Source: Pseudomonadales bacterium
Lineage (GTDB): Bacteria > Pseudomonadota > Gammaproteobacteria > Pseudomonadales > Azotimanducaceae
DNA: 64,000 nucleotides
NCBI GenBank assembly: GCA_041395945.1
Contig: JAWKZN010000001.1
Location: 124,001 to 188,000, forward strand
Direction: 5' to 3'
Position 1 is the stretch's first letter, and every line of letters starts with the position of its first letter. Below, piece by piece: positions 53,534 through 61,953 of the stretch. The notes under the pieces were generated by a model. It made no database searches. It saw only the letters and a program-made list of their open reading frames with translations, and was not told the DNA's origin. A program made the position numbers and the translations under genes.

Positions 53534-53569
53534 CCAGGAAAGTTCGGAATGCGGTTGATCAGAGCGTGG
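53534..53569 (+). repeat. Dispersed repeat copy related to 33680-33714
   Basis: Starts 7 nt after the MFS stop. The core 53541-53569 matches 33686-33714 at 26 of 29 positions by direct alignment, and the CCAGG tip is also shared with one extra base. The reverse complement of 33848-33879 shares the CCAGGAAA tip and CGGAA block too. Confidence 0.8.
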
Positions 53570-53580
53570 GCGGGGACCTG

Positions 53581-53687
53581 CGGCGCTAGCCGCGTTTGTT
53601 TATTGCGCCTTCGGCGCTAGCCGCGTTTGTTTATTGCGCCTTCGGCGCTAGCCGCGTTTGTTTATTGCGCCTTCGGCGCTAGCCGCG
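53581..53687. repeat. 31-bp tandem repeat, three copies plus partial
   Basis: Identical units at 53581-53611, 53612-53642 and 53643-53673, followed by a 14-bp partial copy from 53674. Each unit joins the next through GCGCCTTCGGCGC, a 5-bp-stem hairpin. The stop codon of the minus-strand TPR gene (53679-53681) lies in the partial copy. There are no spacers, so it is not a CRISPR array. Confidence 0.93.
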
Positions 53688-54278
53688 GGCGCTTTTCCAG
53701 CGTTCGCGGATGGTGCGGGCTTCGTCGTGTTCGCCGAGGGATTCTTTGGCGGCGGCGATGAGCAGCCAGGCGTCGCGCTGCCAGTCGGTGCGGCTGCCGG
53801 CGAGTGAGATGGCCTTGGTGGCGTACTGGATCGCCGTCTGGGGGTGGCGGTTCTGCAGTTCCAGGTCGGCCAGGCGTGTCCACAGATCCGCCTGTCTTGG
53901 ATTGATGCGCACTGCGCGCTCCGCATAGGAAATCGCTTCGGTCAGAGAGCCGCTGCTCGCTGCCCGTTCGCTCTGCTGCAGCAGCGCAAGCGTTGCCGCA
54001 CTGGCGTCCGGTTCCTGTCTGGGCCTGGGTTGTGGGCTGTCCATGGGCGCCCCGGGGCTGGGTTGGGGCGGCACTTCGACAGTGCGCTCCGGCGCGGGGG
54101 TACCTGCCGGTTGTCCGGTTCGAGGTTGTGGTGAGGTCGTCGCGCACCCGCCCAGGATCAGCAGCAGACTGAAGATCAGTACCTGATTGGAGAGAGCCGG
54201 CGCGGAGGCCGGCAGCGCGGTCGAAACATTTTTCCGGCTGGGTGACACGGCAACTTCAGAAAAGCTCAATTGAACCAC
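53679..54278 (-). CDS. TPR lipoprotein downstream of PBP1b
   Basis: 199 residues. A rather long N-terminus leads to a lipobox-like LILGGC near residue 45, then a Pro-rich linker (about 50-90) and TPR-type helices (ATLALLQQSERAASSGSLTEA, AERAVRINPRQADLW, ATKAISLAG). It is probably anchored in the outer membrane by lipid. It begins with GTG and overlaps the mrcB stop by 13 nt, so it belongs to the PBP1b transcript. It may help control PBP1b like Lpo-type activators, but it has no LpoB sequence similarity I can see. Translation starts at GTG 54278 or an in-frame internal GTG near residue 11. Confidence 0.75.
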   Translation of the reverse strand: MVQLSFSEVAVSPSRKNVSTALPASAPALSNQVLIFSLLLILGGCATTSPQPRTGQPAGTPAPERTVEVPPQPSPGAPMDSPQPRPRQEPDASAATLALLQQSERAASSGSLTEAISYAERAVRINPRQADLWTRLADLELQNRHPQTAIQYATKAISLAGSRTDWQRDAWLLIAAAKESLGEHDEARTIRERWKSARG

Positions 54279-56626
54279 TCCCGCAGATTTCTCCGAATGC
54301 CTTCGCCGAATCGACGCAAGGTGATACCACAGCCGGCTTTTGCCTGTAAATCACGATCGCGATCCACGCTCTCCGGCAGTGGCACACGCACCACTTCCGC
54401 GCAGTCCTCGTTCGCCAGCAGACCGGTGGCATATTCGATGTCCACCCAGTCTTCGGGATAACCGACCGCCGGTGAGCTGACGCCGAGGCGGCTGAAGATA
54501 CTGTCCCAGACCTGCAGTGCACCGGTCGCACCGGTGAGGCGGGAGGCACGGTTGTCATCGTAGCCGAGCCAGACCACGGCGATCCGACTGGCGTCATAGC
54601 CGACAAACCAGCTGTCCCGATAGTCGTCCGAAGTACCCGTCTTGCCTGCGACACCCAGTCGGGCAAATCGTGACGACTTGCCGGTGCCATCCTGCATCAC
54701 GATTTCCAGGGCGCGGTTTATGGCAGCGGCATTTTCCGGATCGATTTTCTGTTCGAGTTCGAAGCGCTGTTGTGTGAGGGGGACACCGGATTCGTCCATC
54801 ACGGCGACGACCGACTTCGGCCGCACATGAAAGCCATTGCCCGCAAAGGGTCCATAGAGCTCCAGCACTTCCACCGGCGTCATATCTTCGGCTCCGAGCA
54901 GCAGCGACGGAAACTGATTCTTCGGCCGGCGACCGGTGAGACTGTGCAGGCGATCACTGACCTGATCCACACCGATGGCGAGTCCGAGATTCACAGTCGC
55001 AAGATTCAGGCTGTCTCCCAGAGCGCGGACGAGCGGCACAGGACCATAGACCTCGCCGTCGAAGTTGCGAGGCGTCCAGGGCTCCTGTCCCCGCATCGGC
55101 AGGGACACAGGGGCATCCTGAAGGATGCTGGCGAGGTGGTAGCCGCGCTCCAGAGCGGCGAGGTAGACCACAGGTTTGATCAGGGAGCCGATGTGGCGCC
55201 TGGCGTTCAGGGCCCGGTTGAAACCATCCCGGCCGGCGGTGCGGCCGCCGGCGATGGCCTCGATCTCGCCGGTCTGGGTACTGGCGATCACTACCGCACT
55301 CTGCAGTTCTCCCGCCGGCAGTTTGTAACCGGTTTCGAGCCGGCTCAGTGTATCCGCCAGCGCCTGTTCGGTGGCGTCCTGGCTGCGCGGAGACAGGGTG
55401 GTGAACACACGCAGACCTGCGGTGGTGAGATCTTCGTCTGCATAGGTTTCCGCCAGGCTGCGGCGGACCATGTCGAGGAAGGCGGGGTAGTAGGCGCCAC
55501 CGGAGCGCGCTCCGGAGACGATACCCAGGGGCTTCGCCTGACTGTCCTGCAGGACGTCCGCGCTGATCAGGCCTGCCGTGTGGAGAATGCCGAGCACCCG
55601 GTCGCGGCGTTCGAGCACCCGCGACGGGTGGCGGTACGGGTTGTAGTAGGACGGTCCCCGGATGATGGTGATCAGTGTGGCCAGTTCGTGGGGCTGCAGT
55701 TCGGTCAGCGGCCTGTTGAAGTAGAACTGCGCGCCGAGACCGAAACCGTGCACGGCCCGGGCACCGTCCTGACCGAGAAAGACCTCGTTGATGTAGGCAT
55801 TGAGCAGCTCTTCCTTGGAGAAGCGCAGTTCCAGAATCACCGCCATGAGAACTTCCCTCAGCTTCCGCACGAAGGTCTGGCGGTTATCGAGGAAATAGCT
55901 CTTTACCAGCTGCTGGGTGAGGGTGCTGCCGCCCTGACGGATTTCACCCGCAGTGAGATTGATCCAGGCCGCCCGGGCGATGCCGGTGAGATCGAAGCCG
56001 AGATGGGAATCGAAGCGCTCGTCTTCCACCGCTTTCAATCCGGATTCCAGCAGATCGGGGACCGCCTCCGGCGGCAGGATCTGCCGGTCTTCGCCGTGGG
56101 AGGGGAAGAAACTGCCGACACTCAGGGGATCGAGTCGGATCAGGGGTACCGGTCGACCGCTGCTGTCTGCGATCTGCGCAAGACCCCCGCCGCCGAAACT
56201 CAGGCGGATGCGCTGACTGGGTCGGCCGCCTTCGAGAAAGTCGAATGCCCGCAGATGCACGAGCAGTTCCGAGTTGCGGCGCTGATAGCTGCCCGGATGG
56301 ACCGGGTTGGCAAGCTGCTCATAGCCGTTGCGGTTGAGTTCACCGACCACATCCGCGAGGGTGAGGGCGGCGCCCGGGAACAGTTCCAGAGGTTGTGCAT
56401 AAACCAGCGCGGAAACGGTCCAGCGTCGCCCTTCGAAGGTCTCGGTGATCAGCCGGTCGAGATACAGCAGATAGCCGGCGAGAGCAACGACACCGATGAC
56501 CATTGCCACCAGCCCTGCCTGCAGCAGTCGTGCACCGAAGCCCTTGCGGGCACCGGGTCTGCCGCCACGACGACTCTTCCCGCCGCGGCTGTTTATCCCG
56601 CCGCGCTTCCGTTCACCGGGCTTCAA
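54266..56626 (-). CDS. mrcB: Penicillin-binding protein 1B
   Basis: 786-residue bifunctional peptidoglycan synthase. Basic cytosolic tail (about 1-35), membrane helix (about 36-56), UB2H-like region, then glycosyltransferase domain (catalytic Glu in EDERFDSHLG, family block GGSTLTQQLVKSYFL, EVFLGQDGARAVHGFG) and transpeptidase domain: SLIK with Ser481/Lys484, SLN in GDSLNLATV and KTG at 662-664 (AGKTGTSDD). It polymerises and cross-links murein at the inner membrane. A TPR lipoprotein gene follows in the same transcript. Confidence 0.94.
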   Translation of the reverse strand: MKPGERKRGGINSRGGKSRRGGRPGARKGFGARLLQAGLVAMVIGVVALAGYLLYLDRLITETFEGRRWTVSALVYAQPLELFPGAALTLADVVGELNRNGYEQLANPVHPGSYQRRNSELLVHLRAFDFLEGGRPSQRIRLSFGGGGLAQIADSSGRPVPLIRLDPLSVGSFFPSHGEDRQILPPEAVPDLLESGLKAVEDERFDSHLGFDLTGIARAAWINLTAGEIRQGGSTLTQQLVKSYFLDNRQTFVRKLREVLMAVILELRFSKEELLNAYINEVFLGQDGARAVHGFGLGAQFYFNRPLTELQPHELATLITIIRGPSYYNPYRHPSRVLERRDRVLGILHTAGLISADVLQDSQAKPLGIVSGARSGGAYYPAFLDMVRRSLAETYADEDLTTAGLRVFTTLSPRSQDATEQALADTLSRLETGYKLPAGELQSAVVIASTQTGEIEAIAGGRTAGRDGFNRALNARRHIGSLIKPVVYLAALERGYHLASILQDAPVSLPMRGQEPWTPRNFDGEVYGPVPLVRALGDSLNLATVNLGLAIGVDQVSDRLHSLTGRRPKNQFPSLLLGAEDMTPVEVLELYGPFAGNGFHVRPKSVVAVMDESGVPLTQQRFELEQKIDPENAAAINRALEIVMQDGTGKSSRFARLGVAGKTGTSDDYRDSWFVGYDASRIAVVWLGYDDNRASRLTGATGALQVWDSIFSRLGVSSPAVGYPEDWVDIEYATGLLANEDCAEVVRVPLPESVDRDRDLQAKAGCGITLRRFGEGIRRNLREWFN

Positions 56627-56642
56627 GGGAGCGGGTCCGGGT

Positions 56643-57344
56643 TCAGGTCAGTCGGGTGCGCGCTTCCCGGTACTGGGCTTCGGTGAGCACCCCTTTTTCG
56701 AACAGGCGCTGCAGGTCCCGGGCCCGGGGATCGCTGCGGATCAGACCCAGCCAGGAACCGATTTTCTGAAAAACTTTGACGATCCCGCGAGCGAGTTTGG
56801 GCAGCAGCCAGCATAGTGAAATGAGGAACAGCAGAAGGGCGCAGAAGAATAGCACGGGATGTGTCAGTGCCGCCCAGAGTCCCGCGAATACGGCGAGATC
56901 CTCGGCAATAGACGCTGTCCAGTTGCTGAAGGGTTCGGGTGATGTGTTGATGAGTATCCGGGCGCCGGCCTTGGTGGCATGAGTCGCCGCGGTCACCGAT
57001 CCGCCGAGCAGTCCGGCGGCGACGGTCAGGGCCGGGTCCACGGTACCGGCAGCGCCGGCGGCCAGCAGGGCGCCCGCGGGAATTCGGATGAAGGTATGCA
57101 GGCCGTCCCAGGCAGTGTCCACGCCGGGTGTTTTGTCCGCGATAAATTCCACGCAGTACATGATCGCGCCGGCCATGATCACAACCGGATCCTGCACGAC
57201 CTGGAGGGCGGGTGGCAGATCGATGTAGCCGGTGGCGCCGCCAATGCCGAGCACGGTAACCACGGCATAGAGATTGATACCGCTGGCCCAGGCGACCCCC
57301 AGGGTCAGCGAGAGCGTCTGTATGAGTGCCTGATATTCGCCCAT
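56643..57344 (-). CDS. DUF4126 membrane protein with SHOCT-like tail
   Basis: 233 residues. The N-terminal part has about five hydrophobic segments with small-residue patterns (WASGINLYAVVTVLG, AAGLLGGSVTAATHATKAGARI) typical of DUF4126. The last about 35 residues (DLQRLFEKGVLTEAQYREARTRL) resemble the short SHOCT-type C-terminal motif. Function is unknown. It lies 16 bp upstream of mrcB on the same strand and could be co-transcribed with it. Confidence 0.8.
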   Translation of the reverse strand: MGEYQALIQTLSLTLGVAWASGINLYAVVTVLGIGGATGYIDLPPALQVVQDPVVIMAGAIMYCVEFIADKTPGVDTAWDGLHTFIRIPAGALLAAGAAGTVDPALTVAAGLLGGSVTAATHATKAGARILINTSPEPFSNWTASIAEDLAVFAGLWAALTHPVLFFCALLLFLISLCWLLPKLARGIVKVFQKIGSWLGLIRSDPRARDLQRLFEKGVLTEAQYREARTRLT

Positions 57345-57451
57345 CGGAGTACCCCGCGCATTCGTTCAGGCGCAGGGTAGTCCGGGAAATCTGAACGGAT
57401 CCTGAAGCGCCGGGTTGCGCCTACCCCGGACATGGGGTCAGAATGCCCTCT

Positions 57452-57537
57452 GACCTAAGGGGCGGTAATACCTGAGACACCAGCTGTTGGTGAACCCTTT
57501 GAACCTGAACCGGTTAATACCGGCGTAGGAATAGGCA
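57452..57537 (+). promoter_or_regulatory. TPP riboswitch (THI element)
   Basis: The conserved core is visible: CCTGAGA near 57471 (the CTGAGA of the pyrimidine-sensing arm) and ACCCTTTGAACCTGAACCGG, followed by the CCGG/CCGG arm and GCGTAGGAA (pyrophosphate arm) ending near 57531. Outer helix P1 can form between CCTA (57454-57457) and TAGG (57532-57535). It lies 57 bp upstream of the TonB receptor start, so thiamine pyrophosphate should repress that gene. Confidence 0.93.
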
Positions 57538-57551
57538 CTTCAAGTCCGATT

Positions 57552-57590
57552 CTGCTCCCTGGGTCATTACCTCATTCATCAGGGAAGCAG
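57552..57590 (+). promoter_or_regulatory. Ribosome-site-sequestering hairpin (expression platform)
   Basis: CTGCTCCCT (57552-57560) can pair with AGGGAAGCAG (57581-57590) with one bulge; the latter contains the ribosome site AGGGA of the start codon at 57594. A translational switch is the natural reading. Pairing was judged by eye, not folded. Confidence 0.65.
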
Positions 57591-57593
57591 TTC

Positions 57594-59732
57594 ATGTCAT
57601 CCACTGTGCATCTGGATCTTCCACGCACCCGGCTGCGGGCGGCCCTGGTGGTCGCGACGCTGTGTGCCCCGGGGTCCGCCCTGGCACAACCCGCCGGGCA
57701 GGCGGGTCTGCCGATCGAGGAGATCGTGGTCACCAGTGAGTTCCGGCAGCGCTCTGTGCTGGATACACCCGCCGCGGTAACGGTGCTCACGATCGAAGAT
57801 GCCCGTGGTCAGGCGCTCAACCACATTGAAGATGTGCTGGGTCAGATTCCGAATCTCAATTTCTCCGGTGGCAGTTCGCGGGCGCGTTTTTATCAGGTCA
57901 GGGGGATCGGCGAACGGGGTCAGTTCGAAGAACCGCTCAATGCGTCTGTGGGCCTGCTCATCGATGGGGTGGATTTCAGCGGGGCGGGTACTGCCGCGGT
58001 GCTGCACGACATTCAGCAGGTGGAAGTCCTGCGCGGTCCCCAGGGTACGCTGCACGGTGCCAACGCACTCGCGGGTCTGATCCAGGTGCGCTCCAATCCA
58101 CCGACAGACACCTTCGCAGGTTCCCTCAAAGTCGAAGCTGGAAACTACGATGCCCGGGGCGTTGGCCTGAGCCTGTCCGGGCCACTGGCGCCTGATCTGC
58201 TGGGACGCTTCGCCGCGCGCCACTACCAGGACGACGGTTTCACAGACAACGCTTTTCTCGACCGCTCGAACACCGGCGCGAGAGAAGAACAATCCCTGCG
58301 AGGACGTCTGCAGTGGACGCCGACCGATCGGGTCGACCTGGGGCTCGTGCTGGGCTGGGTGGACGTGGACAACGGTTACGACGCTTTCTCGCTCGACAAT
58401 GTGCGGACCACTTACTCGGATGAACCCGGCCAGGATCAGCAGCGATCGCTCTACGGCAGTCTGAGTCTGGACCTGGCACTGTCGGAGGCGGTCGCTGTGC
58501 AGGCGGTGATCGGTGTCTCCGACAGTCGCATCGACTACGGCTACGACGAGGACTGGGTCTACGAAGACTTCGATCCGATCGGATACACCGCCACCGACCG
58601 CTACCAGCGGGACCGGGACACGCTGACCCTGGACGTTCGCGCGCTCTCCGGGAACGAGGGGCGCCTTTTTGCGGGCACCACAGACTGGGTGGTCGGTGCC
58701 TACGCGCTGCGCCAGCAGGTGGATCTTGCGCGTCACTACACCTTTCTCGACGATCCCTTCTCCAGCGACTATCGCGTTGACCGCTTCGCCCTGTACGGCG
58801 AGCTCAGCCGGATGCTGGGTGAGCGATTCCGGCTAACTGCCGGTATTCGAGCCGAGCACCACGGCTCGGAGTATGAAGACTCGGAAGGGGTTGACACGGA
58901 TCCGGACGACGATCTGTGGGGCGGGCGCGTGGTACTCGAATACGATCTCTCCGAGCGCTCACTCGCCTACCTCAGTGTCACCCGGGGTTATAAGGCGGGG
59001 GGTTTCAATACCAGCGGCACACTGGATGCGGCATTACGGGAGTTTGATCCGGAAGGATTATGGAACTATGAGGCGGGTCTCAAGGGCCGCTGGCTGGATG
59101 AGCGCCTGACCGGTCAGCTCGCCCTGTTCCGGATGCAGCGCAAGGATGTACAGGTGGATACCTCGCTGACAGTACCGAGATCCGATGGCAGCACGGAGTT
59201 CATTGCATTGACCGATAACGCCGCCAAAGGCAGCAACTATGGTTTCGAAGTGGAGGCCACTTTCGCCCTGCTGAACAATCTCGATCTCTCAGCCAGCGCC
59301 GGCCTGCTGCGCACGCGCTACGACGACTTCATCAACAGCGCCGGAGAAGATCTCGACGGTGAGGATCAGGCCCAGTCACCCGCCTATCAGTTTTTTATCA
59401 GCGCGGACTACAGTTTCGCACCCGGCTGGTTTGCCCGGGTCGAAGTCGAGGGCAAAGGCGCCTACTACTATTCGGACAGTCGCCGCTTCGATGCGCAGGG
59501 GCGTGATCTGGATGATGTGCGTTCTGAAGCCTATGAACTCATCAACGCCAGCGTCGGCTATGGCAATGAGCGCTTTGACCTGCGTCTCTGGGGCAGAAAT
59601 CTGACGGACAGAGACTATTTTGTGCGCGGCTATTTCTTCGGCAATGACCCCCGGGACTTCTACACCGAACGGGGCTTCTATCAGTATGGTGATCCGCGCC
59701 GCTATGGACTGACGCTGAACGTGCGGATCTGA
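57594..59732 (+). CDS. TonB-dependent receptor (thiamine-type, TPP-riboswitch controlled)
   Basis: 712-residue outer-membrane receptor. Signal peptide about 1-31 (ALAQ), TonB box EEIVVTSE near residue 42, plug domain (DVLGQIPNLNFSGGSSR, VEVLRGPQGTLHGANALAG) and a C-terminal barrel ending in YGLTLNVRI with a terminal aromatic/charged pattern. The upstream TPP riboswitch predicts uptake of thiamine or its phosphate or precursors across the outer membrane. No thiamine permease or synthesis gene lies next to it; a DsbA-like gene is convergent at 59737. Confidence 0.9.
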   Translation: MSSTVHLDLPRTRLRAALVVATLCAPGSALAQPAGQAGLPIEEIVVTSEFRQRSVLDTPAAVTVLTIEDARGQALNHIEDVLGQIPNLNFSGGSSRARFYQVRGIGERGQFEEPLNASVGLLIDGVDFSGAGTAAVLHDIQQVEVLRGPQGTLHGANALAGLIQVRSNPPTDTFAGSLKVEAGNYDARGVGLSLSGPLAPDLLGRFAARHYQDDGFTDNAFLDRSNTGAREEQSLRGRLQWTPTDRVDLGLVLGWVDVDNGYDAFSLDNVRTTYSDEPGQDQQRSLYGSLSLDLALSEAVAVQAVIGVSDSRIDYGYDEDWVYEDFDPIGYTATDRYQRDRDTLTLDVRALSGNEGRLFAGTTDWVVGAYALRQQVDLARHYTFLDDPFSSDYRVDRFALYGELSRMLGERFRLTAGIRAEHHGSEYEDSEGVDTDPDDDLWGGRVVLEYDLSERSLAYLSVTRGYKAGGFNTSGTLDAALREFDPEGLWNYEAGLKGRWLDERLTGQLALFRMQRKDVQVDTSLTVPRSDGSTEFIALTDNAAKGSNYGFEVEATFALLNNLDLSASAGLLRTRYDDFINSAGEDLDGEDQAQSPAYQFFISADYSFAPGWFARVEVEGKGAYYYSDSRRFDAQGRDLDDVRSEAYELINASVGYGNERFDLRLWGRNLTDRDYFVRGYFFGNDPRDFYTERGFYQYGDPRRYGLTLNVRI

Positions 59733-59736
59733 CCGG

Positions 59737-60441
59737 TCAGTCGGTGCTGTTCTCCTTTGCCGCTTTGCCGTCGCCGCGTTCGAGTGCGATCAGATAGTCG
59801 GCGATATCCAGCGCTGTTTTTCTACCCTGATCCATGGTCACCACGTATTTCCCGGCGACGACAAGAGTGGGGACAGAAGCGATACCGAATTCGCGCATCT
59901 CGACATCGGCGTCCCGCAAAGCACGCCGGACCTGGGGAGAGTTGAATGCCCGGAGAAATTCTTCCCGGGTGGTGCCGTTACCGGCGATGAAATCGGCGAT
60001 TTCATCAGCGGAGAGGAACTGCCCGCGATTGTCGTGGATCTGGCGGAACAGGCGATCGTGGTTCTGGTCGATGATGCCCAGATAATCGAGGGTGAAATAG
60101 GTCTGTGCCAGCAGACTCCAGATAGGCGAAAACGCAGCTGGTGTGCGCTTGAAGGTCACCCCCTGGGGCAGTGTGGCCTGCCATTCCACTACCAGTGGAT
60201 CGAAGTTGCGGCAATGCACACAACCGTAGGAGAAAAACTCCTGCACCAGGATCGGATCTGCGGGACGTCGTCTTGGCGGATTTTCGACCAGCCTGTAGTG
60301 GTCGCCTTCCACGAACTCCGAGCCGACGATGCCTGTGCTGTAGATGGTTCCCCAGCCCAGCACCAGTATCACGACACTCACCACAAAGATGAGAATGGTG
60401 TTACGTATGCGGGCGGTTCTGGTGTCCGCTTTCTTGGCCAT
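59737..60441 (-). CDS. DsbA-like thiol:disulfide oxidoreductase
   Basis: 234 residues with an uncleaved-looking N-terminal membrane anchor (ILIFVVSVVILVLGWG) and a DsbA-fold domain. The active-site motif Cys74-Val-His-Cys77 (YGCVHCRNF) and the cis-Pro loop SVPTLVV are intact. CVHC is the motif of periplasmic oxidases. It catalyses disulfide formation or transfer in secreted proteins. The stop is only 5 bp from the TonB receptor stop (convergent). No dsbB or dsbC homologue is in view. Confidence 0.88.
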   Translation of the reverse strand: MAKKADTRTARIRNTILIFVVSVVILVLGWGTIYSTGIVGSEFVEGDHYRLVENPPRRRPADPILVQEFFSYGCVHCRNFDPLVVEWQATLPQGVTFKRTPAAFSPIWSLLAQTYFTLDYLGIIDQNHDRLFRQIHDNRGQFLSADEIADFIAGNGTTREEFLRAFNSPQVRRALRDADVEMREFGIASVPTLVVAGKYVVTMDQGRKTALDIADYLIALERGDGKAAKENSTD

Positions 60442-60474
60442 GCGTACTTTAAGGTTCCGGATTACGAGCCCGCA

Positions 60475-60828
60475 ATGATAACCGGGAGCGTGGCTGTTTT
60501 CTCAACTGTTGTGGCATACTCGGCGGCCGTCATCTGCTGCCGCAAGCCCGCCGTGGAAACCTATCAGCTCTACCAGTTCGACAGCTGCCCGTTCTGTTTC
60601 AGGGTTCGCCAGTTTCTGCAGGAGTCCGGCTTCGAGGCGGCCGGCATCGAGGTGACCCTGCGCGATACGGTGCGCGATCCCGAGGCACGGCGGGAGTTAC
60701 TCGAAGGTGGCGGTATGGGCATGGTGCCCTGCCTGCGAATTGAGCGTGAAGGTGTGGTTCGCTGGTTATATGAATCGATGGACATCATCGACTATCTGCG
60801 CCAGCGTCTCCAGGAACGAACAGCTTAA
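60475..60828 (+). CDS. Glutaredoxin-domain protein
   Basis: 117 residues from the ATG at 60475. A hydrophobic N-terminus (ITGSVAVFSTVVAYSAAVICC) precedes the glutaredoxin domain, so it may be a membrane-anchored or secreted form; a later start at the domain is not excluded. The redox motif is Cys38-Pro-Phe-Cys41 and the GSH-binding GMGMVPCL block is near residue 80. It is divergent from the DsbA-like gene, about 33 bp apart, which would fit a shared redox context. A CPFC (not CPYC) centre is within normal variation. Confidence 0.83.
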   Translation: MITGSVAVFSTVVAYSAAVICCRKPAVETYQLYQFDSCPFCFRVRQFLQESGFEAAGIEVTLRDTVRDPEARRELLEGGGMGMVPCLRIEREGVVRWLYESMDIIDYLRQRLQERTA

Positions 60829-60858
60829 GAACGAATCAACAACACGGGGGAAGTGACC

Positions 60859-61899
60859 ATGAAACTTGGACTGATTGCCGGATACTCCGGACGGAAGATG
60901 AGCATTCCGATCGATGCGATCAGGCATGCGGAAAATCTCGGTTACGAATCAATCTGGACTGCCGAAGCCTATGGCTCGGATGCGGTGACACCGGCTGCGT
61001 GGATCCTTGCCCAGACAACGAAGATGAAAGTCGGCACCGCCATCATGCAGATGCCGGCGCGTTCTCCCGCCATGGCGGCCATGACAGCCATGAGTCTGTC
61101 GGAACTGTCCGGCGGTCGATTCATCTGTGGTGTCGGCGCATCGGGTCCGCAGGTGGTGGAAGGCTGGCACGGCGTGCCTTACGGCAAGCCGGTCACCCGC
61201 CTGAAGGAATACGTTCAGATCATGAAACAGATCTTCGCCCGCAAGGGGCCGGTCACCTTCGAAGGCGAGATGTATCAGCTGCCTTACAGCGGGCCCGGTG
61301 CCACCGGTCTGGGCAAGCCGCTGAAGAGCATTCTGCAGGCGACCGAGGAGATTCCGATTTTTGCAGCGACCATCACCCCGGCGGGTGTCGCAGCTGCGGC
61401 CGAAGTCGCCGATGGTTTCTTTCCGGTGTGGATGGACCCGGAGCAGTACCATGTCTTCGAAGCGCCGATCGACAAAGGCTTCAAGGCTGCCGGTGGCGAT
61501 AAGAATCTGAGCCAGTTCGATATCGCGCCATTTGTCACAGTGATCATGGGCGATGACGTGGAGCAGTGCATGATGCCGATCCGCGGCAGCATGGCGCTGT
61601 ACATCGGCGGTATGGGCGCACGCGAGAAGAACTTCTACAACGACTACGCCAAGCGGCTGGGTTTCGAAGAAGCCGCGCTGAAGGTCCAGGATCTGTTCCT
61701 CGCCGGTCGCAAGGACGAAGCCATGGCGGCGGTGCCCGCGGAACTGATCGATGCCTGTCATCTGGTTGGTCCGGCGGACCGTATCCGGGATCGTCTGCAG
61801 CGCTGGCAAGAGGCGGGCAGCAAGGGTCATGTCTCGAGCATGCTGCTCGGCTGTCAGCAGCCCGAGGCCCTGGCTCTGGTCGCGGAAACCATGCTCTGA
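60859..61899 (+). CDS. LLM-class (F420-dependent type) oxidoreductase
   Basis: 346-residue luciferase-like TIM barrel. The N-terminus MKLGLIAGYSGRKM and the blocks AENLGYESIWTAEAYGSD, KVGTAIMQM, GRFICGVGASGPQVVEGW and TGLGKPLKS are the same set as in the gene at 22399, so the two are close paralogues. The ATG at 60859 has GGGGGAA at 7 nt upstream. These enzymes reduce or oxidise a substrate with F420 or FMN. A phosphotransferase-like gene is convergent at 61954. Confidence 0.85.
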   Translation: MKLGLIAGYSGRKMSIPIDAIRHAENLGYESIWTAEAYGSDAVTPAAWILAQTTKMKVGTAIMQMPARSPAMAAMTAMSLSELSGGRFICGVGASGPQVVEGWHGVPYGKPVTRLKEYVQIMKQIFARKGPVTFEGEMYQLPYSGPGATGLGKPLKSILQATEEIPIFAATITPAGVAAAAEVADGFFPVWMDPEQYHVFEAPIDKGFKAAGGDKNLSQFDIAPFVTVIMGDDVEQCMMPIRGSMALYIGGMGAREKNFYNDYAKRLGFEEAALKVQDLFLAGRKDEAMAAVPAELIDACHLVGPADRIRDRLQRWQEAGSKGHVSSMLLGCQQPEALALVAETML

Positions 61900-61953
61900 A
61901 GTTCGCCGGGGAAGCCTCCAGCCGGGGGGAGCCTCTACAGGGCTCCTGCCCGC

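Noticed and set aside
53581..53687. Possible CRISPR array
   Set aside because: Units are contiguous 31-bp tandem copies with no unique spacers, and no cas genes are present.
54770..56686. Plus-strand 638-codon frame over mrcB
   Set aside because: Antisense shadow; PBP1b motifs are complete on the minus strand.
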